From: JAJXWB01 sp964634325
GTDB lineage: Bacteria; Pseudomonadota; Alphaproteobacteria; Rhizobiales; Beijerinckiaceae
Length of the DNA stretch: 64,000 nt
Direction: 5' to 3'
Assembly (NCBI GenBank): GCA_964634325.1
Contig: CAZWJF010000016.1
Coordinates: forward strand, 1 to 64,000
A program made the translations under genes and the position numbers. The notes beneath the pieces were generated by a model. That model saw nothing but the letters and a program-made list of their open reading frames with translations, made no database searches and was not told the origin of the DNA. Positions 50,113 to 58,095 of the stretch are shown one piece after another; position 1 is the first letter of the stretch, and each line of letters starts with the position of its first letter.

Positions 50113-51290
50113 TTCTTGAGGACGTATTTGCGCATCATCTGGCCGGCGAATTCGAGACTGGCGTCGAGCGCGCGACGCGGCAACGAGCCGACCGCGACGT
50201 CCTCTTTCGCCACGAGCGGCAGATCGAGCGCCTGCGCCTGCCCGCGCATCAGCTTCAGCCGCGCGACGACAGTCCCCTTCTTGACCGGCGGCACGATCGG
50301 CCCGTCGTAGACGACCTTGCCGGACAGCTTGTCGGACGAGCCGCGCGGCAGGAAGACCTTGACCTTCTGTTCCGGGGCGACCGCGACTTCGCTCGGTTCG
50401 CCGCCGTAAACCGGCACGGCGGCGACCGTCTCGCCCGCATCGAACAGCGACCGCGAATCGAAGGCGCGGAACCCCCAAAGCAGGAGCTTGCGGGCGTCTT
50501 CCGAGCGTTCCGACGCGTTCCTGCACCCGTTGAGCGACACGATCAGCCGCTGCCCGTTCTCGACGGCCGAACCTACGATCGCAAAACCGCTCTCGTCGAT
50601 ATTGCCGGTTTTCAGTCCATCCGCGCCGATGTTCATCAGCAGGAGCGGATTGCGGTTCGCTTGCGTGATCTTGTTCCAGGTGAAGCTCTTTTCGCCGAAA
50701 TAGCGATAGAGGTCCGGGTAGGTCTGGATCACATGCGCGGCGAGCAGCGCCATCTCGCGGACCGTGGTCTTCTGGGCGGGATCGCTGCGCCCCCAAGGAT
50801 TGACGAAGTTCAGTTGCCGCAGGCCGAGTTCGCGCGCGCGGCGCGTCATCATCTGGCCAAACGCCTCCTCGGTGCCGGCGACACCTTCGGCGATGGCTAT
50901 CGCTGCGTCATTGCCTGAAGCGATCACCAGACCGCGAATCAGATCCTCCACCCGCACCTGCGAATGCAGCGAGGCGAACATGCTCGAGCCCTTGGACGGC
51001 GCGCCGCCCTCACGCCACGCGTGTTCCGAAATCTCGAAGGTCTGGTCGAGCGTGACCTTGCCCTCCTTGATCATGCCGAACAGGACTTCGGCGGTCATGA
51101 TCTTGGCGGTCGACGCCGGCGACCCCGGCTCGTCCGCCGCGCGTTCGAACAGGAAGGCGCGGCTGTCGGCGTCCATCAGGGCCGCCTGCTTGCAGCCCAC
51201 CGATACGGTCGATTGCGCATAGGCCGCGCAGGACCACGCCACGCAGGCCGCGCCCGCAACGGTTCTCAGAAGTGTCGACAAACGGACCAA
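50109..51290 (-). CDS. dacC: D-alanyl-D-alanine carboxypeptidase (DacC/DacA type PBP)
   Basis: This penicillin-binding protein trims the terminal D-Ala from peptidoglycan stem peptides in the periplasm. The 393-residue protein has a signal peptide (to about residue 25), the SxxK motif SPASTAKIMT, SGN in VIASGNDAAIAIAEG and the KTG box LKTGNIDESG. The C-terminal PBP5-like domain ends in an amphipathic anchor (LDASLEFAGQMMRKYVLKK). The start is TTG at 51290 with GAGCAGAGC before it. It is downstream of rlpA and overlaps tmk, forming a cell-wall and DNA-precursor operon typical of alphaproteobacteria. Confidence 0.93.
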   Translation of the reverse strand: MVRLSTLLRTVAGAACVAWSCAAYAQSTVSVGCKQAALMDADSRAFLFERAADEPGSPASTAKIMTAEVLFGMIKEGKVTLDQTFEISEHAWREGGAPSKGSSMFASLHSQVRVEDLIRGLVIASGNDAAIAIAEGVAGTEEAFGQMMTRRARELGLRQLNFVNPWGRSDPAQKTTVREMALLAAHVIQTYPDLYRYFGEKSFTWNKITQANRNPLLLMNIGADGLKTGNIDESGFAIVGSAVENGQRLIVSLNGCRNASERSEDARKLLLWGFRAFDSRSLFDAGETVAAVPVYGGEPSEVAVAPEQKVKVFLPRGSSDKLSGKVVYDGPIVPPVKKGTVVARLKLMRGQAQALDLPLVAKEDVAVGSLPRRALDASLEFAGQMMRKYVLKK

Positions 51291-51416
51291 AGCTCTGCTC
51301 GCTGTCGGTCGCGCGCCGACCCCCGCCGGGCGTCGCGCGCGAATTCCCCCATCGCCCGGCCGGCGGGCCGCGCGAGATTATCGACGAACAGAATTTTGCG
51401 AAAGCTTTTGTTCGCC

Positions 51417-52346
51417 TTAGCGTTCCGCCAGCTCGGACCGGCTGTGCGCGCGCGACCTCTGCGCCGTCGTCATTCCGGCCGCCCTCGCCGCGCGCGGGCC
51501 GGAGATCGGCACGTTGGCGCCCGGAATCGTCCCGAGATCGAAGGGACGCGACGGCGGCAGCGGCGCGGCCGCCATGGGCGTCCGCTCCCGCGGAGCAGCA
51601 TCGGTCTGGGTGTCATCCACGTCGGCCTGCGCGACGGCCGGCGTCGGCTGGCGCAGCGCGGCGAGCCGCGGGCGTTCCGGCTGCTGCTCGGCCACCATCG
51701 TCGGCACGCCCGTCGGCACACCGTCGATCGTCGCCGGCGAACCGTCCGTGCGCAGCGAGGCGAGAAGCGTGCGGTCGTTCGAGCCGCCGAGCGGCGCCTT
51801 GGCGAGATATTCGACGCGCACCTTGGCGGTGCCGAAGCGTTTGAATTCGAGCGCTTCAGCCACCCGCTGCGATACGTCCATCACGCGGCCCCCATGGTAG
51901 GGCCCGCGGTCGTTGACGCGCACGACGATCGAATGCGCGTTGCGCAGGTTGGTGACGCGCGCGTAGCTCGGCAGGGGCATGGTCGGATGCGCCGCCGAGA
52001 TCGAACCGCGATCGAACACTTCGCCGTTGGCGGTGCGCCGGCCGTGGAAATCCGCGCCGTACCACGAGGCCGTGCCGACCTGAACGATCCGCCGCTCGGA
52101 GGGATAATAGGTCTTGCCGGCGATCTGATAGGGCTTGCCGACCATGAACTGGCCGCCGCCCTTCGGCACGGCCTCGCCATCGGCGACCACACGCGGCGAC
52201 GCCGCCACGCCGTATTTCGGATCGATTCCGCCCCCTTGCGAGGCGTAGCGTTGGGAGTTCTGGGCGCAGCCGGCGAGCGAGGCTGCAACGGCCGCGACGG
52301 CCAGCACACGTGCGCTGGAGCCGGCGGCGGGAAGAACTGACGACAT
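51417..52346 (-). CDS. rlpA: Septal ring lytic transglycosylase RlpA family lipoprotein
   Basis: RlpA proteins are outer-membrane lipoproteins; studied members cut naked glycan strands at the septum. The 309-residue product has a lipobox (ASLAGC, Cys at about residue 27) and the double-psi beta-barrel domain with VGTASWYGADFHGRRTANGEVFD, SYARVTNLRNAHSIVVRVNDRGPYHGGRVMDVSQRVAEALEF. The catalytic Asp region is in VNDRGP. A Pro/Ala-rich C-terminal tail replaces the SPOR domain of E. coli RlpA. ATG at 52346 is chosen to give the signal peptide. A CtrA-type box at 52461-52475 lies in its promoter region. Confidence 0.93.
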   Translation of the reverse strand: MSSVLPAAGSSARVLAVAAVAASLAGCAQNSQRYASQGGGIDPKYGVAASPRVVADGEAVPKGGGQFMVGKPYQIAGKTYYPSERRIVQVGTASWYGADFHGRRTANGEVFDRGSISAAHPTMPLPSYARVTNLRNAHSIVVRVNDRGPYHGGRVMDVSQRVAEALEFKRFGTAKVRVEYLAKAPLGGSNDRTLLASLRTDGSPATIDGVPTGVPTMVAEQQPERPRLAALRQPTPAVAQADVDDTQTDAAPRERTPMAAAPLPPSRPFDLGTIPGANVPISGPRAARAAGMTTAQRSRAHSRSELAER

Positions 52347-52791
52347 GGACTGGCACGCTTTACGCAGGAGCACACTCGTTCGTCTGCAATCCGCCACAGC
52401 GCCGCCCCGTCCCCTGCCGCGCCCGCAAACCGCAGACGCGCGCAATTTCGACCAAACCTTTTAAGCGACCCTTAAACGAGGCCGCCGCACGCGTCGAGCC
52501 GATGAGATCAAAGGTCGACGACGGCGGTCGAAGACGCCGGCCGATTGAGACCAAAATGCGGCGCGTCGAGCGCGGCGGAGCGCTCAATCTAAACTATAAC
52601 ATTAGATATGTTATGTATCATATTGTGGAAGCGTACATTTCATAGATGTTGTCATTTTGTCGCATTCATGAAAATTCGTCCATATTGCCGGACAAGTTCG
52701 GGGGGCGAATTCAGCCAGCGCGGCCGGATGCGCCGCCATGCCGCATCGCCGGCTTTGCAGAACGCGCCGCCCGAGTCATAAGCGCGTCCTG
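52347..52791. other. Intergenic region between rlpA and tRNA-Ser with AT-rich island
   Basis: This 445-bp region has no convincing gene. It holds the CtrA-type box (52461-52475), an AT-rich block of about 100 bp (52588-52690) that contrasts with GC-rich flanks and includes the dyad ATAACAT-TAGAT-ATGTTAT (52596-52614), and a possible tRNA promoter TTGCAG-16 bp-CATAAG (52755-52782). Confidence 0.55.
52461..52475. promoter_or_regulatory. CtrA-binding site upstream of rlpA
   Basis: TTAA-GCGACCC-TTAA is an exact match to the CtrA consensus TTAA-N7-TTAA. It lies 115-129 bp before the rlpA start codon. TTAA is rare in this GC-rich sequence, so a chance match is less likely. CtrA controls cell-cycle and envelope genes in alphaproteobacteria. 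Confidence 0.55.
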
Positions 52792-52881
52792 GGAAGGGTG
52801 GCCGAGTGGTTTAAGGCAGCGGTCTTGAAAACCGCCGTGGGCGCAAGTTCACCGTGGGTTCGAATCCCACCCCTTCCGCCA
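52792..52881 (+). tRNA. tRNA-Ser (anticodon TGA)
   Basis: The 90-nt gene has acceptor arms GGAAGGG and CCCTTCC, a long variable arm (CGTGGGCGCAAGTTCACCG) typical of class II tRNAs, an anticodon loop CTTGAAA giving TGA, and the T-arm GTGGGTTCGAATCCCAC. The discriminator G and CCA end are encoded. Tandem copies of its 3' end follow immediately. Confidence 0.96.
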
Positions 52882-53095
52882 AGAGCTCGAACGTTTTCCG
52901 TCGAACCCACGGTTCCGTCAGCTCGCGCGGTCGGCGAAGCCGGAGCGCGAGACGAGGATCCGGGGTTCGAATCCCACCCCTTCCGCCAAAAGCTCGAACG
53001 TTTTCCGTCGAATCCACGGTTCCATCAGCTCGCGCGGTCGGCGAAGCCGGAGCGCGAGACGAGGATTCGGGGTTCGAATCCCACCCCTTCCGCCA
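52856..53095 (+). repeat. Tandem 107-bp repeats carrying the tRNA-Ser 3' end
   Basis: A 26-bp segment of the tRNA (T-loop to CCA, starting GGGTTCGAATCCCACC) occurs at 52856-52881, 52963-52988 and 53070-53095, exactly 107 bp apart. The two complete units (52856-52962 and 52963-53069) differ at only four positions, all transitions. Each unit has a stem CTCGCGC/GCGCGAG with inner CGGC-GAA-GCCG. The unit sequence is unrelated to the tRNA-Glu repeats, yet the architecture is the same. A terminator follows at 53180. Confidence 0.92.
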
Positions 53096-53179
53096 GACGA
53101 ATAATTTCGCCGCGCGTGCGATCGCGCACATCGGTTCGCGGAGAGCCGCGCTATCTAAAATTCATACCTCCTCCCTCCG

Positions 53180-53209
53180 AGCCCGGCCCTGCGGCCGGGC
53201 TTTCTTTTT
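53180..53209 (+). terminator. Terminator downstream of tRNA-Ser repeats
   Basis: AGCCCGGCC pairs perfectly with GGCCGGGCT around CTGC and is followed by TTCTTTTT. It would end a transcript covering tRNA-Ser and all repeat units. The stem is almost identical to those at 24851 and 25953. Confidence 0.85.
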
Positions 53210-53229
53210 CGTCGGACGCGGACGCGCGC

Positions 53230-55389
53230 TCAATTGGCGGCGCTGATCTGGCGATTGGCGAATTCGAGACGGTCGGCCAGCGTGCGTACGATGTAGAGCG
53301 CGAACGCGGCCGCCAGCGCGGGCTTCTCCGCGCGCATCCGATCGAACGCGTCGCGCGTCAGCGTGTAGAGTACGACGGGCCGCTCGGCGATCACGTCGGC
53401 CGACCGGACCCCGCGCCGGAAGAACCCCATTTCCCCGACCGTCGTGTCGCGCCGCAATCTGCGCAGCACCGTCGTCGTCCCGGAGGAGTCGCGCAGGGCG
53501 ATGGTCAGATCGCCGCTCACGACGAAATTCATCTCGTCGGCCGGCGTGCCCTGCGCATAGACGACGCCGGGCGTCTCCAGACGGCGTTGCGTCAGATATC
53601 TGGCGAGTTCTGTCGGGTCCGCTCCGTCCAGCGCCAGCGCCAACCGCCGCATGAACGAGGTTTCGGGCTCGGGCTGGTTCGCGGCAGGGCCGAACGCCGC
53701 ATCCAGGACGCGGCTCTCGCACCAGGCGAGCGCCTCCTCCCATGTTCCGACCGCCCGATGCGGCGATGCGCCGCCGATCAGCCCGCTTCTCTCGAAACGC
53801 GCGGCGAGGCCGGGCGCCATGCCGCTGCAGACGATGACGACGCCGCGCCGCTCGAGATGCGCGCGTAGCTTGTCGAAACATTCGAGCGCGGATGAGTCGG
53901 CGCCCGGCGCAGCGGAAAAGTCGAGCACGACATATTCGAGTTCGCCGTTCGCGTCGGCTGCGTCGCGCGCCTGTTTGAAGAACGAGTCCGCCGAACCGAA
54001 GAATACGTAGCCCGACAGCCAATAGAGCTGGATCGAACGCCCGGCCTGCGCGAGATAGAGCTCCAGATCGGGCGCATATTCGACGCGGCTCGACACGCTG
54101 GCGCGCGTCGCCTGCCGGCGGATCACGCCGATCCGGCTGTAATTGAAAGCGAAGATCAGGCAGGCGCCGACAAAACCGACCGCGACGCCGACCGCAAAAC
54201 CCTTGGCCATGCAGACGACGGCGACAAGCGCGACGAAGGCCAGCTCGCCGAGATCGCGCTGCGCGAACAATGTCCGCAGCGGCCGCCACATCTGCGCGAC
54301 GCCCATCGCCATGATGAGCCCGCCGAGCACCGGCAGCGGGGCGTATCGCAGCAGATCGACGTGGGTCGCCAGCGCCAGACCGAGAACCAGCGCGCTCACG
54401 ACGCCGCTCCACCGGCTCGGCCCCGCGATGTCGGACAGCGCTTGCGTGGGCGCGATGATCGGGCTGGCCGGAAGCCCGCCGCCCACCGCCGTCAGCAGGC
54501 CAGCGACGCCGTTCGCGCGAAACTCGCGGTCCAGATCCACATCGCAACGACGCTGGGATTCGAGCGAGACCAGCTTGACGACATTGGCGATCATGCCGAC
54601 GGCGACGATCGCGAAGGCGTCGGGGCCGCAGGCGGCGAACAGCGCCCAGTCGAACGGACTTGCGAAAAACTCGCGCGCGGGGACGAAAGCTTCCGGCTGG
54701 GCCGCCGACAAATACCAGAGGCCGCGCGAAGTTCCTGTCGCCGCGAGCGCGACATCGACCCCAACAGCCGCGAACAGAACGAGCGCCGGCAAGGCGTAGG
54801 GCGTGGCGACCAGACGCCGGAGCGACAGGATCGCCGCCGCAACCCCGACCCCGACCGCCACTCGAAGCCATACCTGTGGCTCCGCGCCGGCCAGTGCGGA
54901 CAGCGGCGTCGCGCCGAGCGTCAATTTCGCCCCGCCGGACACGAGCGCCGCGCCCGTAGCGACGAGAAACCCGGCGACGACGCCGTAGGGCACGAGGCGG
55001 AGGTGCTGGGCGAAGCGGAAATAGCCGACCGCCAGCGTCGCGCCCGAATAGAGGACGCCGACCATAACGAAGACGAGCATGATTTCGCGCGCCGCCAGAG
55101 CCGGCGCCGCCCCGCGCTGCATCAGCGTGTCGGCCAGGATCGCGCTCAGCGCGGCGAATGTCGCGGCCTGCGAGCTGTCGAGGCCGCTGGCGATCGGCGG
55201 CAGCGAGGTGCGCCACGCGATCCACGCGCCGCCGACGGATGCGCCGAACAGCAGCGCCCACATTGCGATGGGGGCGCCGCTCGGCGACAGCGCGCCGGGA
55301 AACAGCAACGCGCTGTACGACGCGGCGTAGGCCGCAGACAGCATCGCCGCGGTGACGCCCGCGACCGCGTCTCGAACCGCTAGCCGCAT
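53230..55389 (-). CDS. SulP family anion transporter with STAS and cyclic-nucleotide-binding domains
   Basis: The 719-residue protein has a SulP/SLC26 membrane domain of about ten or more helices (1-400; ending MAKGFAVGVAVGFVGACLIFAFNYSRIGVIRRQ). A STAS domain follows (about 420-560; IQLYWLSGYVFFGSADSFFKQARD, EYVVLDFSAAPGADSSALECFDKL). The C-terminus is a cyclic-nucleotide-binding domain (about 595-715; GVVYAQGTPADEMNFVVSGDLTIALRDSSGTTTVLRRLRRDTTVGEMGFFRRGVRSADV). The last fusion suggests gating by cAMP or a related ligand, though the canonical binding Arg-Ser region reads GVRSADV. Substrate may be sulfate, bicarbonate or another anion. ATG at 55389 is chosen; an in-frame TTG lies at 55425. 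It is divergent from fumC. Confidence 0.88.
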   Translation of the reverse strand: MRLAVRDAVAGVTAAMLSAAYAASYSALLFPGALSPSGAPIAMWALLFGASVGGAWIAWRTSLPPIASGLDSSQAATFAALSAILADTLMQRGAAPALAAREIMLVFVMVGVLYSGATLAVGYFRFAQHLRLVPYGVVAGFLVATGAALVSGGAKLTLGATPLSALAGAEPQVWLRVAVGVGVAAAILSLRRLVATPYALPALVLFAAVGVDVALAATGTSRGLWYLSAAQPEAFVPAREFFASPFDWALFAACGPDAFAIVAVGMIANVVKLVSLESQRRCDVDLDREFRANGVAGLLTAVGGGLPASPIIAPTQALSDIAGPSRWSGVVSALVLGLALATHVDLLRYAPLPVLGGLIMAMGVAQMWRPLRTLFAQRDLGELAFVALVAVVCMAKGFAVGVAVGFVGACLIFAFNYSRIGVIRRQATRASVSSRVEYAPDLELYLAQAGRSIQLYWLSGYVFFGSADSFFKQARDAADANGELEYVVLDFSAAPGADSSALECFDKLRAHLERRGVVIVCSGMAPGLAARFERSGLIGGASPHRAVGTWEEALAWCESRVLDAAFGPAANQPEPETSFMRRLALALDGADPTELARYLTQRRLETPGVVYAQGTPADEMNFVVSGDLTIALRDSSGTTTVLRRLRRDTTVGEMGFFRRGVRSADVIAERPVVLYTLTRDAFDRMRAEKPALAAAFALYIVRTLADRLEFANRQISAAN

Positions 55390-55545
55390 GTGGACCGCCG
55401 CCCCCTTCCGGTTCCAAACGCACAAAGGCTATTTCGGCCAGCCGCGTATGCGCAACATGTCTGGCCGCGGCGCGTGTGGCGGCCCTATATCGATCGACAT
55501 CCATCGGGCGGCGCCGGACCCGCAAACGGCGTGCGGAGATACTCC

Positions 55546-56934
55546 ATGCCGAAACGCATCGAAAGCGACACCTTCGGACCCGTCGAAGTCGACGCCGACG
55601 CTTACTGGGGCGCGCAAGCTCAGCGCTCGCTCCAGAATTTCGCCATCGGCTGGGAAAAGCAGCCGCTTTCGATCATCCACGCGCTCGCGACCATCAAGCG
55701 GGCGGCGGCCGAAACCAACTTCGCCTTCGGCAAGCTCGACGCGCGGCTGAGGGACGCCATCGTCTCCGCAGCGCAGGAGGTCGCCGACGGCGCGCTGGAC
55801 GCGCATTTTCCATTGTCGGTCTGGCAGACGGGCTCGGGCACGCAAACCAACATGAACGTGAACGAGGTGATCGCCAATCGCGCCAACGAGTTGCTCGGCG
55901 CGCCGCGCGGCGCGAAGTCGCCGGTCCATCCCAACGATCACGTCAACATGAGCCAGTCGTCGAACGACTGCTATCCCTCGGCCATGCACATGGCGGCGGC
56001 GACCGAGGTCGAGCGCGCCCTCCTGCCCGCGTTGCGGCTGCTGCACGCGGCGCTGGACGCAAAGGCCAGGAGCTGGGCCGACATCGTCAAGATCGGCCGC
56101 ACGCACACGCAGGATGCGACGCCGCTCACGCTCGGACAGGAGTTTTCGGGCTACGCCGCGCAGGTCGAGCATGCGATCGCGCGCATCGCGGCGACGCTGC
56201 CCGAGCTCATGCAACTCGCGCAGGGCGGCACGGCCGTCGGAACCGGCCTCAACGCGCCGGAAGGCTTCGCGGAGAAAATCGCCGCACGGATCGCAGAACT
56301 GACCGGCCTGCCCTTTACGAGCGCGCCGAACAAATTCGAGGCGCTCGCCGCGCACGACGCCATGGTCATGAGCCACGGTGCGATCAACGCGGCCGCCGCC
56401 GGCCTTTTCAAGATCGCCAACGACATAAGGTTGTTGGGCTCCGGCCCCCGCGCAGGCCTCGGCGAGCTGGCCCTGCCCGAAAACGAGCCCGGCTCCTCGA
56501 TCATGCCAGGCAAGGTCAATCCGACACAGGCCGAGGCGCTGACGCAGGTCTGCGTCCAGGTGTTCGGCAATCACACGGCCCTGACTTTCGCCGGCAGCCA
56601 GGGTCATTTCGAACTCAACGCCTACAATCCCGTCATGGCCTATAATTTCCTGCAATCGACGCAACTGCTGGGCGACGCCGCCCGCTCGTTCGCGGATCAT
56701 TGCGTCGCTGGCCTCGAGCCGCGCCGCGCCAATATCGCGGCCAATCTCGAGCGTTCGCTCATGCTGGTCACCGCGCTCGTCCCGAAGATCGGCTACGACG
56801 CGGCCGCCCGCATCGCCAAGGCCGCGCACGCGAAGGGAACGACGCTGCGCGAGGAAGCGATTGGAGGCGGTTACGTTTCGGCGTCGGAATTCGACCGCCT
56901 TGTGAGGCCCGAGAAAATGGTCGGCCCCGGCTGA
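55546..56934 (+). CDS. fumC: Class II fumarate hydratase
   Basis: FumC converts fumarate to malate in the citric acid cycle without an iron-sulfur cluster. The 462-residue protein begins RIESDTFGPVEVDADAYWGAQAQRSLQNF and shows SGTQTNMNVNEVIANRA, KSPVHPNDHVNMSQSSNDCYPSAMH, the catalytic His region KIGRTHTQDATPLTLGQEFSGYA and the superfamily signature GSSIMPGKVNPTQAE. GGAG precedes the ATG at 55546; an upstream in-frame extension is not conserved. It is a monocistronic housekeeping gene. Confidence 0.96.
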   Translation: MPKRIESDTFGPVEVDADAYWGAQAQRSLQNFAIGWEKQPLSIIHALATIKRAAAETNFAFGKLDARLRDAIVSAAQEVADGALDAHFPLSVWQTGSGTQTNMNVNEVIANRANELLGAPRGAKSPVHPNDHVNMSQSSNDCYPSAMHMAAATEVERALLPALRLLHAALDAKARSWADIVKIGRTHTQDATPLTLGQEFSGYAAQVEHAIARIAATLPELMQLAQGGTAVGTGLNAPEGFAEKIAARIAELTGLPFTSAPNKFEALAAHDAMVMSHGAINAAAAGLFKIANDIRLLGSGPRAGLGELALPENEPGSSIMPGKVNPTQAEALTQVCVQVFGNHTALTFAGSQGHFELNAYNPVMAYNFLQSTQLLGDAARSFADHCVAGLEPRRANIAANLERSLMLVTALVPKIGYDAAARIAKAAHAKGTTLREEAIGGGYVSASEFDRLVRPEKMVGPG

Positions 56935-57047
56935 AGCGCGCCGCGCCATGCGAATGCCGCAGCCGACGCCCTTCTAGACGCAATCGGAGCGCTGTATTCT
57001 GCCTACACGCCTGACGAGCGCGGACGCGAGGCTAGGAGGGAGCAGCG

Positions 57048-57164
57048 ATGTCGGAACCGGATAAGCGCCCTCTCGCCCATCCCCTGGCGTTCTGGCTATG
57101 GATTGCGTTTATCGGCGCGATCGGGCTTGCGGTCGTGCTGCTTCCGATTTTCGCGGTCCCCTAG
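57048..57164 (+). CDS. 38-residue single-pass membrane protein
   Basis: An ATG at 57048 with AGGAGGG eight bases upstream opens a 38-codon frame ending in TAG at 57162. A short charged head (MSEPDKRPLAHP) is followed by one long hydrophobic helix (LAFWLWIAFIGAIGLAVVLLPIFAVP) running to the C-terminus, so it should sit in the inner membrane with the N-terminus cytoplasmic. It is too short for most gene finders. The strong binding site and the clean amphipathic layout support a real small protein, of unknown function. Confidence 0.55.
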   Translation: MSEPDKRPLAHPLAFWLWIAFIGAIGLAVVLLPIFAVP

Positions 57165-57191
57165 TTCGCCGTCGCAGGCGCGGTCGCAGAG

Positions 57192-57569
57192 CTACGGAGC
57201 CTTGACGCTCACCAGAAACGCGATGCCTGTGCAGCCCTTCTGCGGGCCCTTGGTCGCACAGATCCTGAACATGTAGGCGTCGTTGCCCGAATAGCCGGCC
57301 TGCGGCGTGTAGACGAAGCGGGCGCGTCCGGCCTGCTTGAGCTGTCCGTGCTCCGGCTTGAGATCGACGCCGACGCTCGTGAACCGATAGCCGGGCCCCT
57401 CCGCGAAATTGTGGGTGCAGGGCGTGCCGGCGATCACCGTATTGTCGACGGTCACTCCGCCATCTTTCTCCGGAAAGAAGTCGAACCGCGGATACGAACA
57501 CTCAGCCCGCGCCGCGCCGCTCGCCAGCCCAAACGCGGCCACGAGCAGAACAGACCAGCAATTCTTCAT
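57192..57569 (-). CDS. Small exported hypothetical protein
   Basis: The 125-residue product has a signal peptide (MKNCWSVLLVAAFGLASGAARA, cleavage near residue 22) and a beta-rich mature domain. It has four Cys (AECSYP, GTPCTHN, RICATK, KGCTGI) and the motif KQAGRARFVYTPQAGYSGNDAYMFRICA, which resembles Ig-like or cadherin-type modules (Y.P..G..G.D.F.). It probably folds as one Ig-like periplasmic domain. The function is unknown. The gene stands alone between fumC's downstream small gene and 57761. Confidence 0.7.
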   Translation of the reverse strand: MKNCWSVLLVAAFGLASGAARAECSYPRFDFFPEKDGGVTVDNTVIAGTPCTHNFAEGPGYRFTSVGVDLKPEHGQLKQAGRARFVYTPQAGYSGNDAYMFRICATKGPQKGCTGIAFLVSVKAP

Positions 57570-57760
57570 GACAGCCCCCAGATTTCACATCGCCTTCGGG
57601 CGAATGCAGCCTCCTTGCGCCAGAACCGCGCGCGCCGCGGCGCCGAAACGCACGCCGGAGCATGCGCCTAGTTGATCGTTCACCCCTAAACGGTTTATCG
57701 TCCGCCGCCTGACGCGAGGCTCGCCGCATATCGCGCGCGATCGTGTCCGGGGAGATGAAT

Positions 57761-58057
57761 ATGGCGATCGACGGCAAGTGGAATTTGACGGTCAACACGC
57801 CGATGGGCGCGCAGACCTCGACGCTCGAGGTGGCTTCGTCCGGCGGCGCGCTGACGGGCACGCAGGCCGGCGCGCAGGGGTCGCAGGCGATCGAAAACGG
57901 GACCGTCAATGGCGACGAGGCGAGCTGGTCGATCGACATCGTATCGCCGATGCCGATGACGCTGACCTTCAAGGGCAAGGTTTCCGGCGACAGCCTTTCG
58001 GGCACGGTCACGCTCGGCGCGTTCGGCGACTCGACCTTCATGGGCGAGCGCGCGTAA
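57761..58057 (+). CDS. Small conserved hypothetical beta-rich protein
   Basis: The 98-residue soluble protein begins MAIDGKWNLTVNTPMGAQTSTLEV and alternates strands with Gly turns (GALTGTQAGAQGSQAIENGTVNGDEASWSIDI, MTLTFKGKVSGDSLSGTVTLGAFG). It looks like a small calycin-like or beta-sandwich fold, as in short cytoplasmic proteins of sphingomonads and rhizobia. GGGGAG stands six bases before the ATG at 57761; an in-frame GTG at 57743 and ATG at 57755 are less likely. No function is known to me. A hairpin at 58065-58090 follows. Confidence 0.7.
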   Translation: MAIDGKWNLTVNTPMGAQTSTLEVASSGGALTGTQAGAQGSQAIENGTVNGDEASWSIDIVSPMPMTLTFKGKVSGDSLSGTVTLGAFGDSTFMGERA

Positions 58058-58064
58058 TCGATCC

Positions 58065-58090
58065 GGACCGCGCGCTCCGGCGCGCGGTCC
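58065..58090. terminator. Hairpin between convergent genes
   Basis: GGACCGCGCGC pairs perfectly with GCGCGCGGTCC around TCCG. It lies between two convergent stops (58057 and 58096) and could end transcription in both directions, although there is no T-run. Confidence 0.55.
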
Positions 58091-58095
58091 GCAAC

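Noticed and set aside
52351..52367. A sigma-54-like sequence CTGGCACGCTTTACGCA on the plus strand
   Set aside because: The -12 element lacks the TT of TTGC, and no plus-strand gene begins within 400 bp.
52811..53131. A 106-residue minus-strand open frame with GGIRTPDP and GVGFEPT motifs
   Set aside because: It is the antisense translation of tRNA-Ser and its 3' repeats. Such peptides are a known spurious product of tRNA loci and appear in many databases as false proteins.
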